The position numbers and the translations under genes are program-made. The notes below the pieces were generated by a model that saw only the letters and a program-made list of their open reading frames with translations, was not told the DNA's origin and searched no databases. 34,918 bases of DNA from an uncultured Lachnospiraceae bacterium (lineage in GTDB: Bacteria > Bacillota > Clostridia > Lachnospirales > Lachnospiraceae), in NCBI GenBank assembly GCA_944384105.1, contig CALWSC010000014.1, positions 1 to 34,918 of the forward strand. Direction: 5' to 3'. Positions 16,051 through 25,048 of the stretch are shown here, in pieces (position 1 is the first letter of the stretch; each line of letters starts with the position of its first letter).

Positions 16051-17829
16051 ATGCAGGTACAGACAGAGAAAGCAAAGCGGTATGCGGTATATGTGTTTTA
16101 CGACAGGGAAAAGCATGCGGATGAATACAATTTCTATCTGCTCGGAGAGCTGAAAAAAGAGGTGGATTACCTTCTGGTCATCTGCAATGGCGGCGTATCG
16201 GCCGAGGGCAGAGCACGCTTTGAAGCGATTGCGGACGAGGTGCTGGAAAGAGAAAACCAGGGCTTTGACATCACTGCGTACAAGATCGGCATCGAGCGCA
16301 TGGGGTATGAGAAACTTTCAGAGTATGACGAGGTGCTCGTGCTCAATTCCACGTTCTTCGGACCGTTCTACCCGTTTCGGGAAATGTTTGAGACAATGGA
16401 TCAGCAAGACCTCGACTTCTGGGGAATGACCACATTCCACGAGGTTCCGTTTGATCCTTTCGGGACGATAAAGTACGGTCACATCCCGACACATATCCAG
16501 TCATTCTTTATGGTATTCAGAAGAAGCCTTACGGAAAGCGCCGATTTTCAGAATTACTGGGTCAATATGCCGAAGATTCACTCCTATGAGGAGGCAATCG
16601 GATTTCATGAGGCAATCTTTACGAAGGAGTTTGCGGACAAGGGCTACCGCTGGGCCGTTTACTGCGACAGCAGCGATCTCATCGGATTTACGTACGATCC
16701 GCTTCGGGATTTTCCGCGGTACATGATCGAGGAGAAGAGATGCCCGCTCTTAAAGCGCCGCTCATTTTTCCATGAATACGGGGAGGCATTCTCCAGAAGC
16801 GGGGGCGAGGGAGCAAAGGAGGCGCTTGAATACATGGAGCAGCATCTGTCCTATGATACAGACATGATCTGGGATAACCTGCTGCGGCTTGAGAATCAGG
16901 CGGATTTAAAGAAGCGGATGCACTGGAATTTCGTCGTATCCTCGAAACTTCAGAAGAAGAGAAAGAATCCGCTTCCGAAGACAGCTCTTGTGCTGCACAT
17001 CTACTATGAGGAGCTTGCGGGTTTCTGCCGCAGATACGCGGAAAATATGCCCGATGGCACGGATGTGTATGTAACGGTGCCGAATAAGGAGAAACTTGCT
17101 GTTGTCAGAGAAGCGTTCGGGAATTTCCCGCACAGGCTGGAGTATCGTATTGTAGGAAATCTGGGCAGGGATGTGGCACCGTTTCTCGTGGGCTGCAAGG
17201 ATCTGATCGAAAAGTACGATCTGATCTGCAAGGTGCATGATAAGAAGGTTTACCAGGTCAAGCCGATGTCGCTTGGGGAGTCCTGGGCGTTTAAGTGTTT
17301 TGAGAACCTCCTGAAGAATAAGACGTTTGTGGAAAATATCATCGCCGTATTCGAGGAAAATCCCAGACTGGGGATGCTTACTCCCCCGGTTCCGAACCAC
17401 GGTCCGTACTATCCGACGACCGGAAAGGGCGAGTGGGGCGAGAATTTTGCAGTGGCAAAGCAGCTCGCCGACACACTGGGACTGACAGTGAACCTGGATC
17501 CGAGAAAGGAGCCGGTCGCGCCGCTGGGATCGATGTTCTGGGTTCGGACTGACGCGCTGAAGTGTCTGTTTGCCCACGACTGGCAGTATGAGGAGTTTCC
17601 GAAGGAGCCGATCGCGGACGACGCGACGGTGCTGCACGCGATAGAGAGAATCTATCCGTTCTGCGTACAGCAGGAGGGATACTATCCGGCATGGCTCCTG
17701 GCTGATTCGTTTGCCAGAGTGGAAATCGACAACTGGGCGTATATCAACGGAGAGCTCAACCGTGCCGAGATGTCCAAAGTGGGAGCGATGCGGCACAGGG
17801 AGCTGCTGGAAAATATCCGGAATCTGTGA
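16051..17829 (+). CDS. RgpF-family rhamnan synthesis protein, first copy
   Basis: The 592-residue protein matches the RgpF family, required for rhamnose polymer synthesis in streptococci. The N-terminal half carries NQGFDITAYKIG, DEVLVLNSTFFGP and DLDFWGMT. The C-terminal half carries NLGRDVAPFLVG and the basic ICKVHDKK, then LGSMFWVR. Both halves look like glycosyltransferase-type alpha/beta domains. AAGGAG lies 10 nt before the ATG. It sits directly after the exporter ATPase gene, as in streptococcal rgp clusters, and before a diverged second copy. It acts in the cytoplasm on the lipid-linked chain; whether it transfers rhamnose itself is not proven here. Confidence 0.88.
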   Translation: MQVQTEKAKRYAVYVFYDREKHADEYNFYLLGELKKEVDYLLVICNGGVSAEGRARFEAIADEVLERENQGFDITAYKIGIERMGYEKLSEYDEVLVLNSTFFGPFYPFREMFETMDQQDLDFWGMTTFHEVPFDPFGTIKYGHIPTHIQSFFMVFRRSLTESADFQNYWVNMPKIHSYEEAIGFHEAIFTKEFADKGYRWAVYCDSSDLIGFTYDPLRDFPRYMIEEKRCPLLKRRSFFHEYGEAFSRSGGEGAKEALEYMEQHLSYDTDMIWDNLLRLENQADLKKRMHWNFVVSSKLQKKRKNPLPKTALVLHIYYEELAGFCRRYAENMPDGTDVYVTVPNKEKLAVVREAFGNFPHRLEYRIVGNLGRDVAPFLVGCKDLIEKYDLICKVHDKKVYQVKPMSLGESWAFKCFENLLKNKTFVENIIAVFEENPRLGMLTPPVPNHGPYYPTTGKGEWGENFAVAKQLADTLGLTVNLDPRKEPVAPLGSMFWVRTDALKCLFAHDWQYEEFPKEPIADDATVLHAIERIYPFCVQQEGYYPAWLLADSFARVEIDNWAYINGELNRAEMSKVGAMRHRELLENIRNL

Positions 17830-17840
17830 GAGGCAAGAGT

Positions 17841-19622
17841 ATGATGAAACGATGCGGAATTTTTTTGTTTTTTGATAAGGACGGAGTAGTGGACAGGTAT
17901 ATCGTCCACATGCTCCGATGCTTAAAGTCAAATATCGATCACCTGCTTGTGGTGTGCAACGGTTATGTGAACCGTGAGGGACTTACAGCGCTGCGCCGAG
18001 AGGCGGATGACGTACTGTGCAGGGTGAACCTGGGGATGGATGTGGGAGGCTACCGGGAGGGGCTGTTCTATCTCGGATGGGAGAGGCTTAGCCGGTTTGA
18101 CGAGGTCGTGCTGCTCAACTATACGTTCTTCGGTCCCATTTATCCGTTCACGGAGATGTTCGATGCGATGGAGCAAAGAGATGTCGATTTCTGGGGAATT
18201 ACAAAGCACCACAAGGTTGACCCGGATCCGTTCGGCGTCAACCGGTATGGCTATCTGCCGGAGCACATTCAGTCGCATTTTATGGTTCTGAGAAAGCGTC
18301 TGTTTATGAGTTACGCGTATAAGGATTTTATATTCAACACGCCGAATCCGAGGACGTATCTGGAGTCAATCTGTGAGTATGAGACTATTTTTACAAAGCA
18401 TTTTGAAGATCTGGGATTTACCTGGGATGTGTATGTGAACACCGATCCGTATGAGGGGTATTCCTACTGCCCGATTATGTTCTATACAAAGGAGATGATG
18501 GAGCAGCAGCGCTGCCCGATTATCAAGCGCAGAAGCTTTTTTACGGACTACAGTGACTTTATGCTGAATTCCTGCGGGGAGCCGGCTCTCAAGGCGTATG
18601 AATTTATCCGGGATCACACGGATTACGATACAGACTATATCTGGGAGAATATTCTGCGGCTCGAGAACCTGCGGGATATTCACAGAGTGATGCATTTTAA
18701 TTATATGCTGCCGTCGTATGACACGGATTATGAGGGCAAAGACGGTGAAAACGCGCTGTTTCTGCTGGCAGAGCACAGGGAACATTTGAGCTGGTATAAG
18801 CGGTATCTGCGGGAGATCCCCCAGTACCTCGACGTGTATCTGGTGGGTTCCGATGAGAACTGCGCGGCGGTACGCAGATATCTGAATGAGGGCACAGCCG
18901 TGCGCGCTCAGCAGATTGCGCAGGAGGACTTTTCCGATTATCTGGGGATTCTGTCAGCGCTTGCCCCGGCGGCGCAGAAGTATCCGTACGCCGGCATCCT
19001 GGATCTTGCGGATCCGAGAAAGCTCACTGTACAGCCGTACAGCAACGGCGCATCGTGGCAGTACGCGGACTTCGAGAATCTGCTGGGAAATGCGAATATC
19101 GTCGGAAATCTTCTGCAGCAGTTTGCGGCAGAGCAGCGTCTGGGAGCAATCATTCCTCCGATGCCGCAGTACGGAGAGATGTTCGCAATGACAGATGCGG
19201 ACGGATGGTTCGGACGCTTTGAGCAGGTTACATCCCTTCTGAAATCATGGGGAGTGTCCGTGACCGTGAAAAAATCAAGCGAAGCACTGTCTCCTGTGGG
19301 CGGCAGCTTCTGGGTGCGCGGCGAGCTTTTAGGAGCCGTGCGCAGAGTACATGAGAGGGGCGGAAAGGCCGACAGGCTGACGCAGCTTTTGGCGCTTCCC
19401 CTTTTATTCCAGTCAGAGGGATATTATACCGGTGCGGCTTACAGCGATCATTATGCGCCGGTCGAGATAACAAATCAGGATTATATGATGCGCGAGACGA
19501 ATAAGACCGTATTTGCAAAGTATGGTCCCACGTATCACAATGTTGTGGTCAGCAGAATCCGCGCAGGTCAGATCCTGGAGGAAAGTGAGGCAGAGAAATG
19601 GTCGAGAGAATTGGCGGAGTGA
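17841..19622 (+). CDS. RgpF-family protein, second diverged copy
   Basis: The 593-residue paralogue of the preceding protein matches it well in the N-terminal half (NLGMDVGGYREG, DEVVLLNYTFFGP, VDFWGIT, CPIIKRRSFF). In the C-terminal half the GRDVAPFL and KVHDKK segments are replaced by EDFSDYLGIL and LDLADPRK, while GGSFWVRG near the end is kept. So the second domain has probably lost or changed its activity. GAGAGG precedes the ATG at 17841; a GTG five codons upstream overlaps the previous gene. The methyltransferase gene begins inside its last codons (25-nt overlap). It could use a different acceptor or be a partner of the first copy. Confidence 0.85.
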   Translation: MMKRCGIFLFFDKDGVVDRYIVHMLRCLKSNIDHLLVVCNGYVNREGLTALRREADDVLCRVNLGMDVGGYREGLFYLGWERLSRFDEVVLLNYTFFGPIYPFTEMFDAMEQRDVDFWGITKHHKVDPDPFGVNRYGYLPEHIQSHFMVLRKRLFMSYAYKDFIFNTPNPRTYLESICEYETIFTKHFEDLGFTWDVYVNTDPYEGYSYCPIMFYTKEMMEQQRCPIIKRRSFFTDYSDFMLNSCGEPALKAYEFIRDHTDYDTDYIWENILRLENLRDIHRVMHFNYMLPSYDTDYEGKDGENALFLLAEHREHLSWYKRYLREIPQYLDVYLVGSDENCAAVRRYLNEGTAVRAQQIAQEDFSDYLGILSALAPAAQKYPYAGILDLADPRKLTVQPYSNGASWQYADFENLLGNANIVGNLLQQFAAEQRLGAIIPPMPQYGEMFAMTDADGWFGRFEQVTSLLKSWGVSVTVKKSSEALSPVGGSFWVRGELLGAVRRVHERGGKADRLTQLLALPLLFQSEGYYTGAAYSDHYAPVEITNQDYMMRETNKTVFAKYGPTYHNVVVSRIRAGQILEESEAEKWSRELAE

Positions 19623-20509
19623 CGCTGAATCTGGATTACTACAGCGGCGAGGATTTATACAGCGACGGCGATGAAATGGAGAACCGGATTCTCGATATTG
19701 TAAAGAACGAATCCGGCTACGAGTACGCGCACAGCGGCTACAGTGACTGGGCTGTACTGTACCATCTGAGCCGTCAGAGAGAAAATATCGCAGAGCCGAT
19801 GGACTTAAAGTCTACGGATGAGGTGCTGGAGATCGGAGCCGGGATGGGAGCCGTGACGGGAGCCGTGGCGAGAAGGTGTAAGAAGGTGGACTGCATCGAG
19901 CTGTCGAAGCGCCGCTCTTTGGTAAATGCCTACCGCCACAGGGAAATGAAGAATATTGAGATCTTTGTGGGGAACTTCCAGGATGTGAAAATTGAGAAGA
20001 AGTACGATGTGGTCACGCTGATCGGCGTGCTGGAGTACGCTTACCATTACATTGACAGCGAGACGCCGTATGAGGACTTTATCCGCAAAGTGGCATCCTG
20101 CCTAAAGCCTGGAGGAAAGCTCTATGTGGCGATTGAGAACAAGCTGGGCATGAAGTATTTTGCAGGATATCACGAGGATCATTTAAGCCGTCCGTATGCG
20201 GGCATCCAGGGCTACCGCCGCGAGGACAAGGTCAAGACGTTCAGCCGGTCGCAGTTAAAAAGACTTTTGCTGGACAACGGTTTCTCCGGCACGTATTTTT
20301 ATTATCCGTTTCCGGATTATAAGCTGCCGACGGTAATCTACAGTGATGATGTGATTGTAAATGCGTATATCGATTTTCCGGAGGACAGCAACTATGACCT
20401 TCCGGTATTCAAAAATTTTAATATGAACCAGGCATTTGCAAGTTTAAAGGGCGCGAAGGAGCGCAGAATGCTTGCGAATTCGTTCCTGGTGGAAGCAGTC
20501 AGGGGGTGA
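19598..20509 (+). CDS. SAM-dependent methyltransferase (candidate glycan-capping enzyme)
   Basis: The 303-residue class I methyltransferase has SAM-binding motif VLEIGAGMGAVTG (residues 76-88), a following acidic strand (VDCIELS) and the post-motif LKPGGKLYVAIENKLG. About 45 N-terminal and 100 C-terminal residues flank the Rossmann core. Its gene overlaps the RgpF copy by 25 nt and is followed 4 nt later by the kinase-like gene, so expression is tightly coupled. The order methyltransferase, kinase, coiled coil is that of the single protein WbdD, which caps polymannose O-antigen in E. coli O9a. I infer a similar end-capping role. A methyl transfer to an internal rhamnose is the alternative. 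Confidence 0.85.
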   Translation: MVERIGGVTLNLDYYSGEDLYSDGDEMENRILDIVKNESGYEYAHSGYSDWAVLYHLSRQRENIAEPMDLKSTDEVLEIGAGMGAVTGAVARRCKKVDCIELSKRRSLVNAYRHREMKNIEIFVGNFQDVKIEKKYDVVTLIGVLEYAYHYIDSETPYEDFIRKVASCLKPGGKLYVAIENKLGMKYFAGYHEDHLSRPYAGIQGYRREDKVKTFSRSQLKRLLLDNGFSGTYFYYPFPDYKLPTVIYSDDVIVNAYIDFPEDSNYDLPVFKNFNMNQAFASLKGAKERRMLANSFLVEAVRG

Positions 20510-20513
20510 GCGT

Positions 20514-21620
20514 ATGAAGAAGTTAATGATGAAGTTCAGCGATGAGAGAAACCGCAGATTCAGCATCAAGACAACGATTGCGCTCGATGATGACGGGAAG
20601 AAGTACGTGCTCAAGGAAGCGGTATTCCCTGAGGGACAGGGACATTTAAACAGTATCCTGTATTTCCGCGATCTGCTGACAGAGAATTATCCGTCAGTGA
20701 CGATATGTCCGCTTGAGAAGCGTCAGGACACGCTCTGGTTCGAGTTTATCACCGGCGAATCGCTGGAGGATAAGTACCGCAGAGCTTATGAGGCAAAAGA
20801 TAAGGAGAAGTTTCTGGAGCTGGCTGGGCTTCACAGAAAGCTGATCACAGGCAGGCCGGAAAATGTGTGTGAGTTTCACTCTTACGGCGATTTTGTGAGG
20901 ATTTTCGGGGAAGGAGAACCGTTTGAGGGTGCGGCAGGGCTTGCGGTATCCAACTTTGACGCCACGGCGGGAAATATTATCTGCCGCGGGGAAGAGCCGG
21001 TATTTATCGATTATGAGTGGGTGTTTGACAAGCCGCTGCCCAGAGATCTTGTGATCTATCACTGCATCCGCGACGTGTATTTTCATATTCCCAAGCTGGA
21101 GGAGTTTGTTCCTCTTTCTGAGATAATGCTGGAGCTTGAGGTTCGCACGGACATAGATGTGATGGAGAATGCCTACCGCCATTTTCACGGCTATGTCGTA
21201 AAGGAGGCGGACGGCAAAAGCTTTGGCGCCATGAAAGCTTCTGCGCTGAAGGGCACAAGGGATATGCAGCAGCTCGAGGAGGAGATTGAAAACCTGAAGA
21301 GAGAACTTTCCGAGGCTCATAAAAATTGGCAGGAGTGCGCTGAGAACTGGAAGGCAAGCGTGAAGGCGAACGATGAGATCAGCGCTTACTGGCAGGAGAG
21401 CAGCCGTGCAAATTTCCAGCTCGGACAGCAGATCAACAAACTGCAGGAACAGCTTGCCCAAAAGGATGGACATCACCAGGAGCACGTAAGACAGCTCGAG
21501 GCGGCAGTGCAGGAGCAGGCACGCCAGTCCGAGGTATGGCGCGTGGCGTACGAGACTGTGGTCAATTCCAAGACCTGGCGTGCGGCAAATAAGGTAAAGC
21601 GTGCGTTCGGAAAGAAGTAA
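20514..21620 (+). CDS. Kinase-like (APH fold) protein with C-terminal coiled coil
   Basis: The 368-residue protein has an N-terminal lobe with a likely ATP-binding Lys (KYVLKEAVF) and a C-lobe with LHRKLI. The catalytic-type segment is NFDATAGN (D149 and N154, spacing as in HxD-xxxx-N kinases), then FIDYEW with D166 as the metal-binding Asp. The usual His of HxD is Asn. Residues about 250-345 are a charged, Glu/Gln/Lys-rich coiled coil ending in NSKTWRAANKVKRAFGKK, similar to basic tails seen on coiled-coil glycosyltransferase-associated proteins. The ATG at 20514 has AGGGGGTGA upstream; an ATG 14 codons earlier lies inside the methyltransferase gene. Possible role: phosphorylating the chain end with the coiled coil as spacer, by WbdD analogy. 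Activity is unproven. Confidence 0.75.
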   Translation: MKKLMMKFSDERNRRFSIKTTIALDDDGKKYVLKEAVFPEGQGHLNSILYFRDLLTENYPSVTICPLEKRQDTLWFEFITGESLEDKYRRAYEAKDKEKFLELAGLHRKLITGRPENVCEFHSYGDFVRIFGEGEPFEGAAGLAVSNFDATAGNIICRGEEPVFIDYEWVFDKPLPRDLVIYHCIRDVYFHIPKLEEFVPLSEIMLELEVRTDIDVMENAYRHFHGYVVKEADGKSFGAMKASALKGTRDMQQLEEEIENLKRELSEAHKNWQECAENWKASVKANDEISAYWQESSRANFQLGQQINKLQEQLAQKDGHHQEHVRQLEAAVQEQARQSEVWRVAYETVVNSKTWRAANKVKRAFGKK

Positions 21621-21641
21621 ATTGCCAAGGGGAATAAGCAT

Positions 21642-24092
21642 ATGCAGCAAGAAGTATTTGAAGTAAAACGAGAACGGTTTCATCTGCTGGACGACAGCCT
21701 GTACATCCTTCAGGGAAATCTGCCGAAGGACTGTGAGATTGAGGCGTTTCTCGACAGAACTCCGCTGAAGGCAGAAGCAGAGGTATGGGAAAACAGAAGT
21801 GCGCTGGAGCGCTTTGCGGATCTGGATTTGATGCGAGGACAGAAGATGACGGTATCCGTTCACCTGCCGGAGGATCTACATGGATACAAGCGTCTTTCGA
21901 TCACTGCGGTCACAGAGGACGGAAGGATTCCATGGTTTTCCGTATCCGTAAAGTCTCTGGAGGCAAGGCGGGGAAAGCCGTACTATTTCATCGAGGAAGA
22001 GCGTGTCAGCCGTGCAGAGGGGACAGTCAGAGTCCGCGGCTGGGTGGTATTTCGCGAGCCTGTGAGCTTAAAGCTCTACGATGAGAGCGGCGCACAGATT
22101 CCCTGTACTGTGCAGTGGAACAGCCGCGCAGATGTGGCGCAGATGTACCAGGAGACACAGATTGAGGAGAAATGCGGCTTTTATGTGGAGCTGAACCAGG
22201 TGTCCACGAAGATTGTCTATCTGGTATTCCGGTCAAAGGGCACAAAGGCTGTCTATCCGGTGCACACGCAGAAGCTGATGATTATAAAGAATAAAGTGGA
22301 AAAGTATGCAGTGAAGGGTACGCGTTATCTGAAGGCACACGGAGCAAAGGCGCTGGCGGCAAAGACGGTCGGAAAGCTCAGCAGCGTGCGAAAGGGACCT
22401 GTACCGTATCAGAAATGGCTACCGAAGCATCTTCCTACGGCTGCGCAGCTTGAGAAGCAGCGCCAGGCGAAGTTTGATTACCGTCCATGCTTCTCGATTG
22501 TGGTGCCGCTCTATAAGACACCGCCGCAGTATCTTGACCGCCTGATCGCATCGATTAAGGAGCAGACGTACGCAAACTGGGAGCTGTGTCTGTCTGACGG
22601 AAGCGGTGCGGACAGCCCGATCCGCAATGTTCTGGAGCAGTACAGGGATTCAGATCCAAGAATCCGCGTGCTCTTTCAGGAGGAGCCGCTGCAGATTTCT
22701 GAGAATACAAATGCAGCGATTGAGATTGCGACAGGAGAGTATATCGTGTTCGCGGATCACGACGATGAGCTGACGCCGAACGCTCTGTATGAGTGTGTGA
22801 AGGCATTAAATAACGATCCCGGAATTGAGGTTCTCTACTCTGACGAGGATAAAATGTCGATGGACGGACATAAGTTCTTCCAGCCGCATTTTAAGCCGGA
22901 TTTCAATATTGACCTTCTGCGCACCGTGAACTATATCTGCCATCTCTTTGTTGTGAAGCGCTCTGTGATCGACCGCGTGGGAATGCTCAGAAGTGAATTT
23001 GACGGCGCGCAGGATTATGACTTTATCTTCCGGTGTACGGAATCAGCAGGAGCGGAGAAGATTCACCATATCCCGAAGATTTTGTATCACTGGAGGAGCC
23101 ATGAGGATTCTACGGCTGAGAATCCGGAGAGCAAGCTGTATGCATTTGACGCCGGACAGCGGGCGATTGAGGCGCACTACGAGCGCGTGGGAATCCACGC
23201 CACAGTAGAAAAGGGAGAGTATCTGGGACTGTACCGGACGAAATATATCCGCCCGTATGATCCGCTGGTATCGATCATTATTCCGAATAAGGATCACATT
23301 GACGATCTGAAGCGGTGTATCGATTCCATTGAGGAAAAGTCGACATACCGCAATTATGAATATATTATTGTGGAAAATAACAGCACAGATCCGGAGACAT
23401 TTGAATTTTATAAGAAGTTAGAGGCTGAAAATCCAAAAGCGCATGTAGTGTACTGGAAAGACATTTTCAACTATTCCGCGATCAATAATTTCGGGGTGCA
23501 GCACGCAAAGGGAGAGTATTTGTGGCTTCTGAACAACGACACGGAGATCATCAATCCGGACTGCCTGGAGGAACTGCTCGGCTACTGTATGCGTGACGAT
23601 GTGGGAATCGTCGGGGCAAGGCTCTACTTTGAGGACGATACGATCCAGCACGCCGGCGTGGTCATCGGCTTCGGCGGCATTGCGGGGCACTGCTTCGTTC
23701 AGCAGCCGAGAGGATATACCGGCTACTGCCACCGTGTAATCTGCGCGCAGGATTACAGCGCCGTGACAGCGGCGTGCATGATGGTGAAGCGTTCCGTTTA
23801 CGAGGCGGTGGACGGCTTTTCCACAGAACTGCAGGTCGCGTTCAACGACATCGATTTCTGTATGAAGGTGCGCAGCATCGGAAAGCTGGTGGTTTACAAT
23901 CCGTACGCGGAATTGTACCATTATGAATCCAAATCCCGCGGTCTGGAGGATACGCCGGAGAAGGTGGCGCGGTTCAACCGTGAGATTGCTACATTTGAAA
24001 AGCGCTGGCCGGATATATTGAGGGACGGAGACCCGTATTATAATCCGAACCTCACCCTGGACAGCCAGGATTTCTCACTGAAAAGGATATGA
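21642..24092 (+). CDS. Large GT2 protein with two glycosyltransferase domains and an N-terminal beta domain
   Basis: The protein has 816 residues. Residues 1-about 210 are beta-rich and not a glycosyltransferase; about 225-270 form a basic linker. GT2 domain 1 (about 285-530) contains FSIVVPLYKTPPQYL, the metal motif FADHDDELTPN, YSDEDK and FDGAQDYDF. GT2 domain 2 (about 540-790) has VSIIIPNKDHIDDL, VENNSTDPETF, LLNNDTE and FNDIDFCMKV. Each domain has its own sugar-transfer centre, so it may add two residues of a repeat. The whole GT part is closely similar to the 604-residue protein at 29193. AAGGGGAA precedes the ATG. It is probably a rhamnosyl- or other sugar transferase of the wall polymer; donor and linkage are unknown. 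Confidence 0.88.
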   Translation: MQQEVFEVKRERFHLLDDSLYILQGNLPKDCEIEAFLDRTPLKAEAEVWENRSALERFADLDLMRGQKMTVSVHLPEDLHGYKRLSITAVTEDGRIPWFSVSVKSLEARRGKPYYFIEEERVSRAEGTVRVRGWVVFREPVSLKLYDESGAQIPCTVQWNSRADVAQMYQETQIEEKCGFYVELNQVSTKIVYLVFRSKGTKAVYPVHTQKLMIIKNKVEKYAVKGTRYLKAHGAKALAAKTVGKLSSVRKGPVPYQKWLPKHLPTAAQLEKQRQAKFDYRPCFSIVVPLYKTPPQYLDRLIASIKEQTYANWELCLSDGSGADSPIRNVLEQYRDSDPRIRVLFQEEPLQISENTNAAIEIATGEYIVFADHDDELTPNALYECVKALNNDPGIEVLYSDEDKMSMDGHKFFQPHFKPDFNIDLLRTVNYICHLFVVKRSVIDRVGMLRSEFDGAQDYDFIFRCTESAGAEKIHHIPKILYHWRSHEDSTAENPESKLYAFDAGQRAIEAHYERVGIHATVEKGEYLGLYRTKYIRPYDPLVSIIIPNKDHIDDLKRCIDSIEEKSTYRNYEYIIVENNSTDPETFEFYKKLEAENPKAHVVYWKDIFNYSAINNFGVQHAKGEYLWLLNNDTEIINPDCLEELLGYCMRDDVGIVGARLYFEDDTIQHAGVVIGFGGIAGHCFVQQPRGYTGYCHRVICAQDYSAVTAACMMVKRSVYEAVDGFSTELQVAFNDIDFCMKVRSIGKLVVYNPYAELYHYESKSRGLEDTPEKVARFNREIATFEKRWPDILRDGDPYYNPNLTLDSQDFSLKRI

Positions 24093-24137
24093 GTCTGCAG
24101 TATCACAGCAGACAGATAAATAACAGGAGGTAATAAT

Positions 24138-24989
24138 ATGCGGGTTTTAGTGACTGGCGTCAAGGGACAGTTAGGTCATGACGTTATGAATGAACTGGCA
24201 AAACGCGGCTACGAGGGCGTAGGCGTGGATGTGGAGGAAATGGACATTACGGACGCTGCGGCAGTGGATAAAGTGATTCACGAGTCAAATGTGGACGCTG
24301 TTGTGCACTGCGCGGCGTGGACAGCCGTGGATGCAGCGGAGGACAATGTGGAGACATGCCGAAAAGTCAATGCCTACGGCACGGAGAACATTGCGAAGGT
24401 CTGCGGAGAGCTCGATATTCCGATGATTTATCTGAGCACCGACTATGTATTTGACGGAATGGGCGAGCGCCCGTGGGAACCGGATGATCCGGTGACAAAG
24501 CCGCTCAATGTTTATGGACAGACCAAGTACGAGGGCGAGCTCGCAGTGGAAAAATACGCGAAGAAGCATTACATTGTGCGCATCGCCTGGGTATTCGGCG
24601 TAAACGGCAAGAACTTTATCAAGACTATGTTAAAGCTCGCCGAGACGCATGACCGCCTCACCGTGGTAAGCGACCAGATCGGAACGCCGACATACACGTA
24701 TGATCTTGCCGTTCTGCTCGTGGACATGCTGGAGACAGACAAGTACGGAAAATATCATGTGACTAATGAGGGCGGCTACATCTCCTGGTATGACTTCGCA
24801 AAGGAGATTTTCCGCCAGGCGGGTGTGAATGTGGAGGTTGTACCGGTGACGGCTGAGGAGTACAAGGCAAAGGCAAAGCGACCGTACAACAGCCGGATGA
24901 ATAAGGATAAGCTGACCGAAAATGGATTCAAAAAACTGCCGACATGGCAGGATGCGCTGAAACGGTATCTGGATATTATCTTAAAATGA
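24138..24989 (+). CDS. rfbD: dTDP-4-dehydrorhamnose reductase
   Basis: The 283-residue SDR enzyme does the final NADPH-dependent step to dTDP-L-rhamnose. The motifs are VTGVKGQLGHDV, STDYVFDG and the active site YGQTKYEGE, all as expected for RfbD, and length is normal. AGGAGG lies at good distance before the ATG. A strong bidirectional terminator follows, so it ends the plus-strand operon that started upstream. Only with this gene is the rhamnose pathway complete in the window (rfbB at 8495, rfbA at 11004, rfbC at 12749). Confidence 0.96.
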   Translation: MRVLVTGVKGQLGHDVMNELAKRGYEGVGVDVEEMDITDAAAVDKVIHESNVDAVVHCAAWTAVDAAEDNVETCRKVNAYGTENIAKVCGELDIPMIYLSTDYVFDGMGERPWEPDDPVTKPLNVYGQTKYEGELAVEKYAKKHYIVRIAWVFGVNGKNFIKTMLKLAETHDRLTVVSDQIGTPTYTYDLAVLLVDMLETDKYGKYHVTNEGGYISWYDFAKEIFRQAGVNVEVVPVTAEEYKAKAKRPYNSRMNKDKLTENGFKKLPTWQDALKRYLDIILK

Positions 24990-24996
24990 TGCGTGA

Positions 24997-25044
24997 AAAA
25001 AGCTCCTGGAGCAGGAACGAAAAAGTTCTCTCCGGGAGCTTTTT
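24997..25044. terminator. Bidirectional Rho-independent terminator between rfbD and the YfhO-type gene
   Basis: AAAAAGCTCC (24997-25006) pairs perfectly with GGAGCTTTTT (25035-25044). The stem extends a further five pairs, one of them G-U, around an 18-nt loop. A and T runs on both sides allow it to work for both converging genes. Confidence 0.92.
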
Positions 25045-25048
25045 GAAT

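Noticed and set aside
20694-21863. 389-codon minus-strand frame opposite the kinase-like gene
   Set aside because: It is a mirror of the real coding frame; the plus strand has kinase motifs, a ribosome site and operon spacing.
24093-24137. Small stem (GTCTGC/GCAGAC) before rfbD as a terminator
   Set aside because: Only 6 bp with a 9-nt loop and no T run, and rfbD spacing fits continued transcription.
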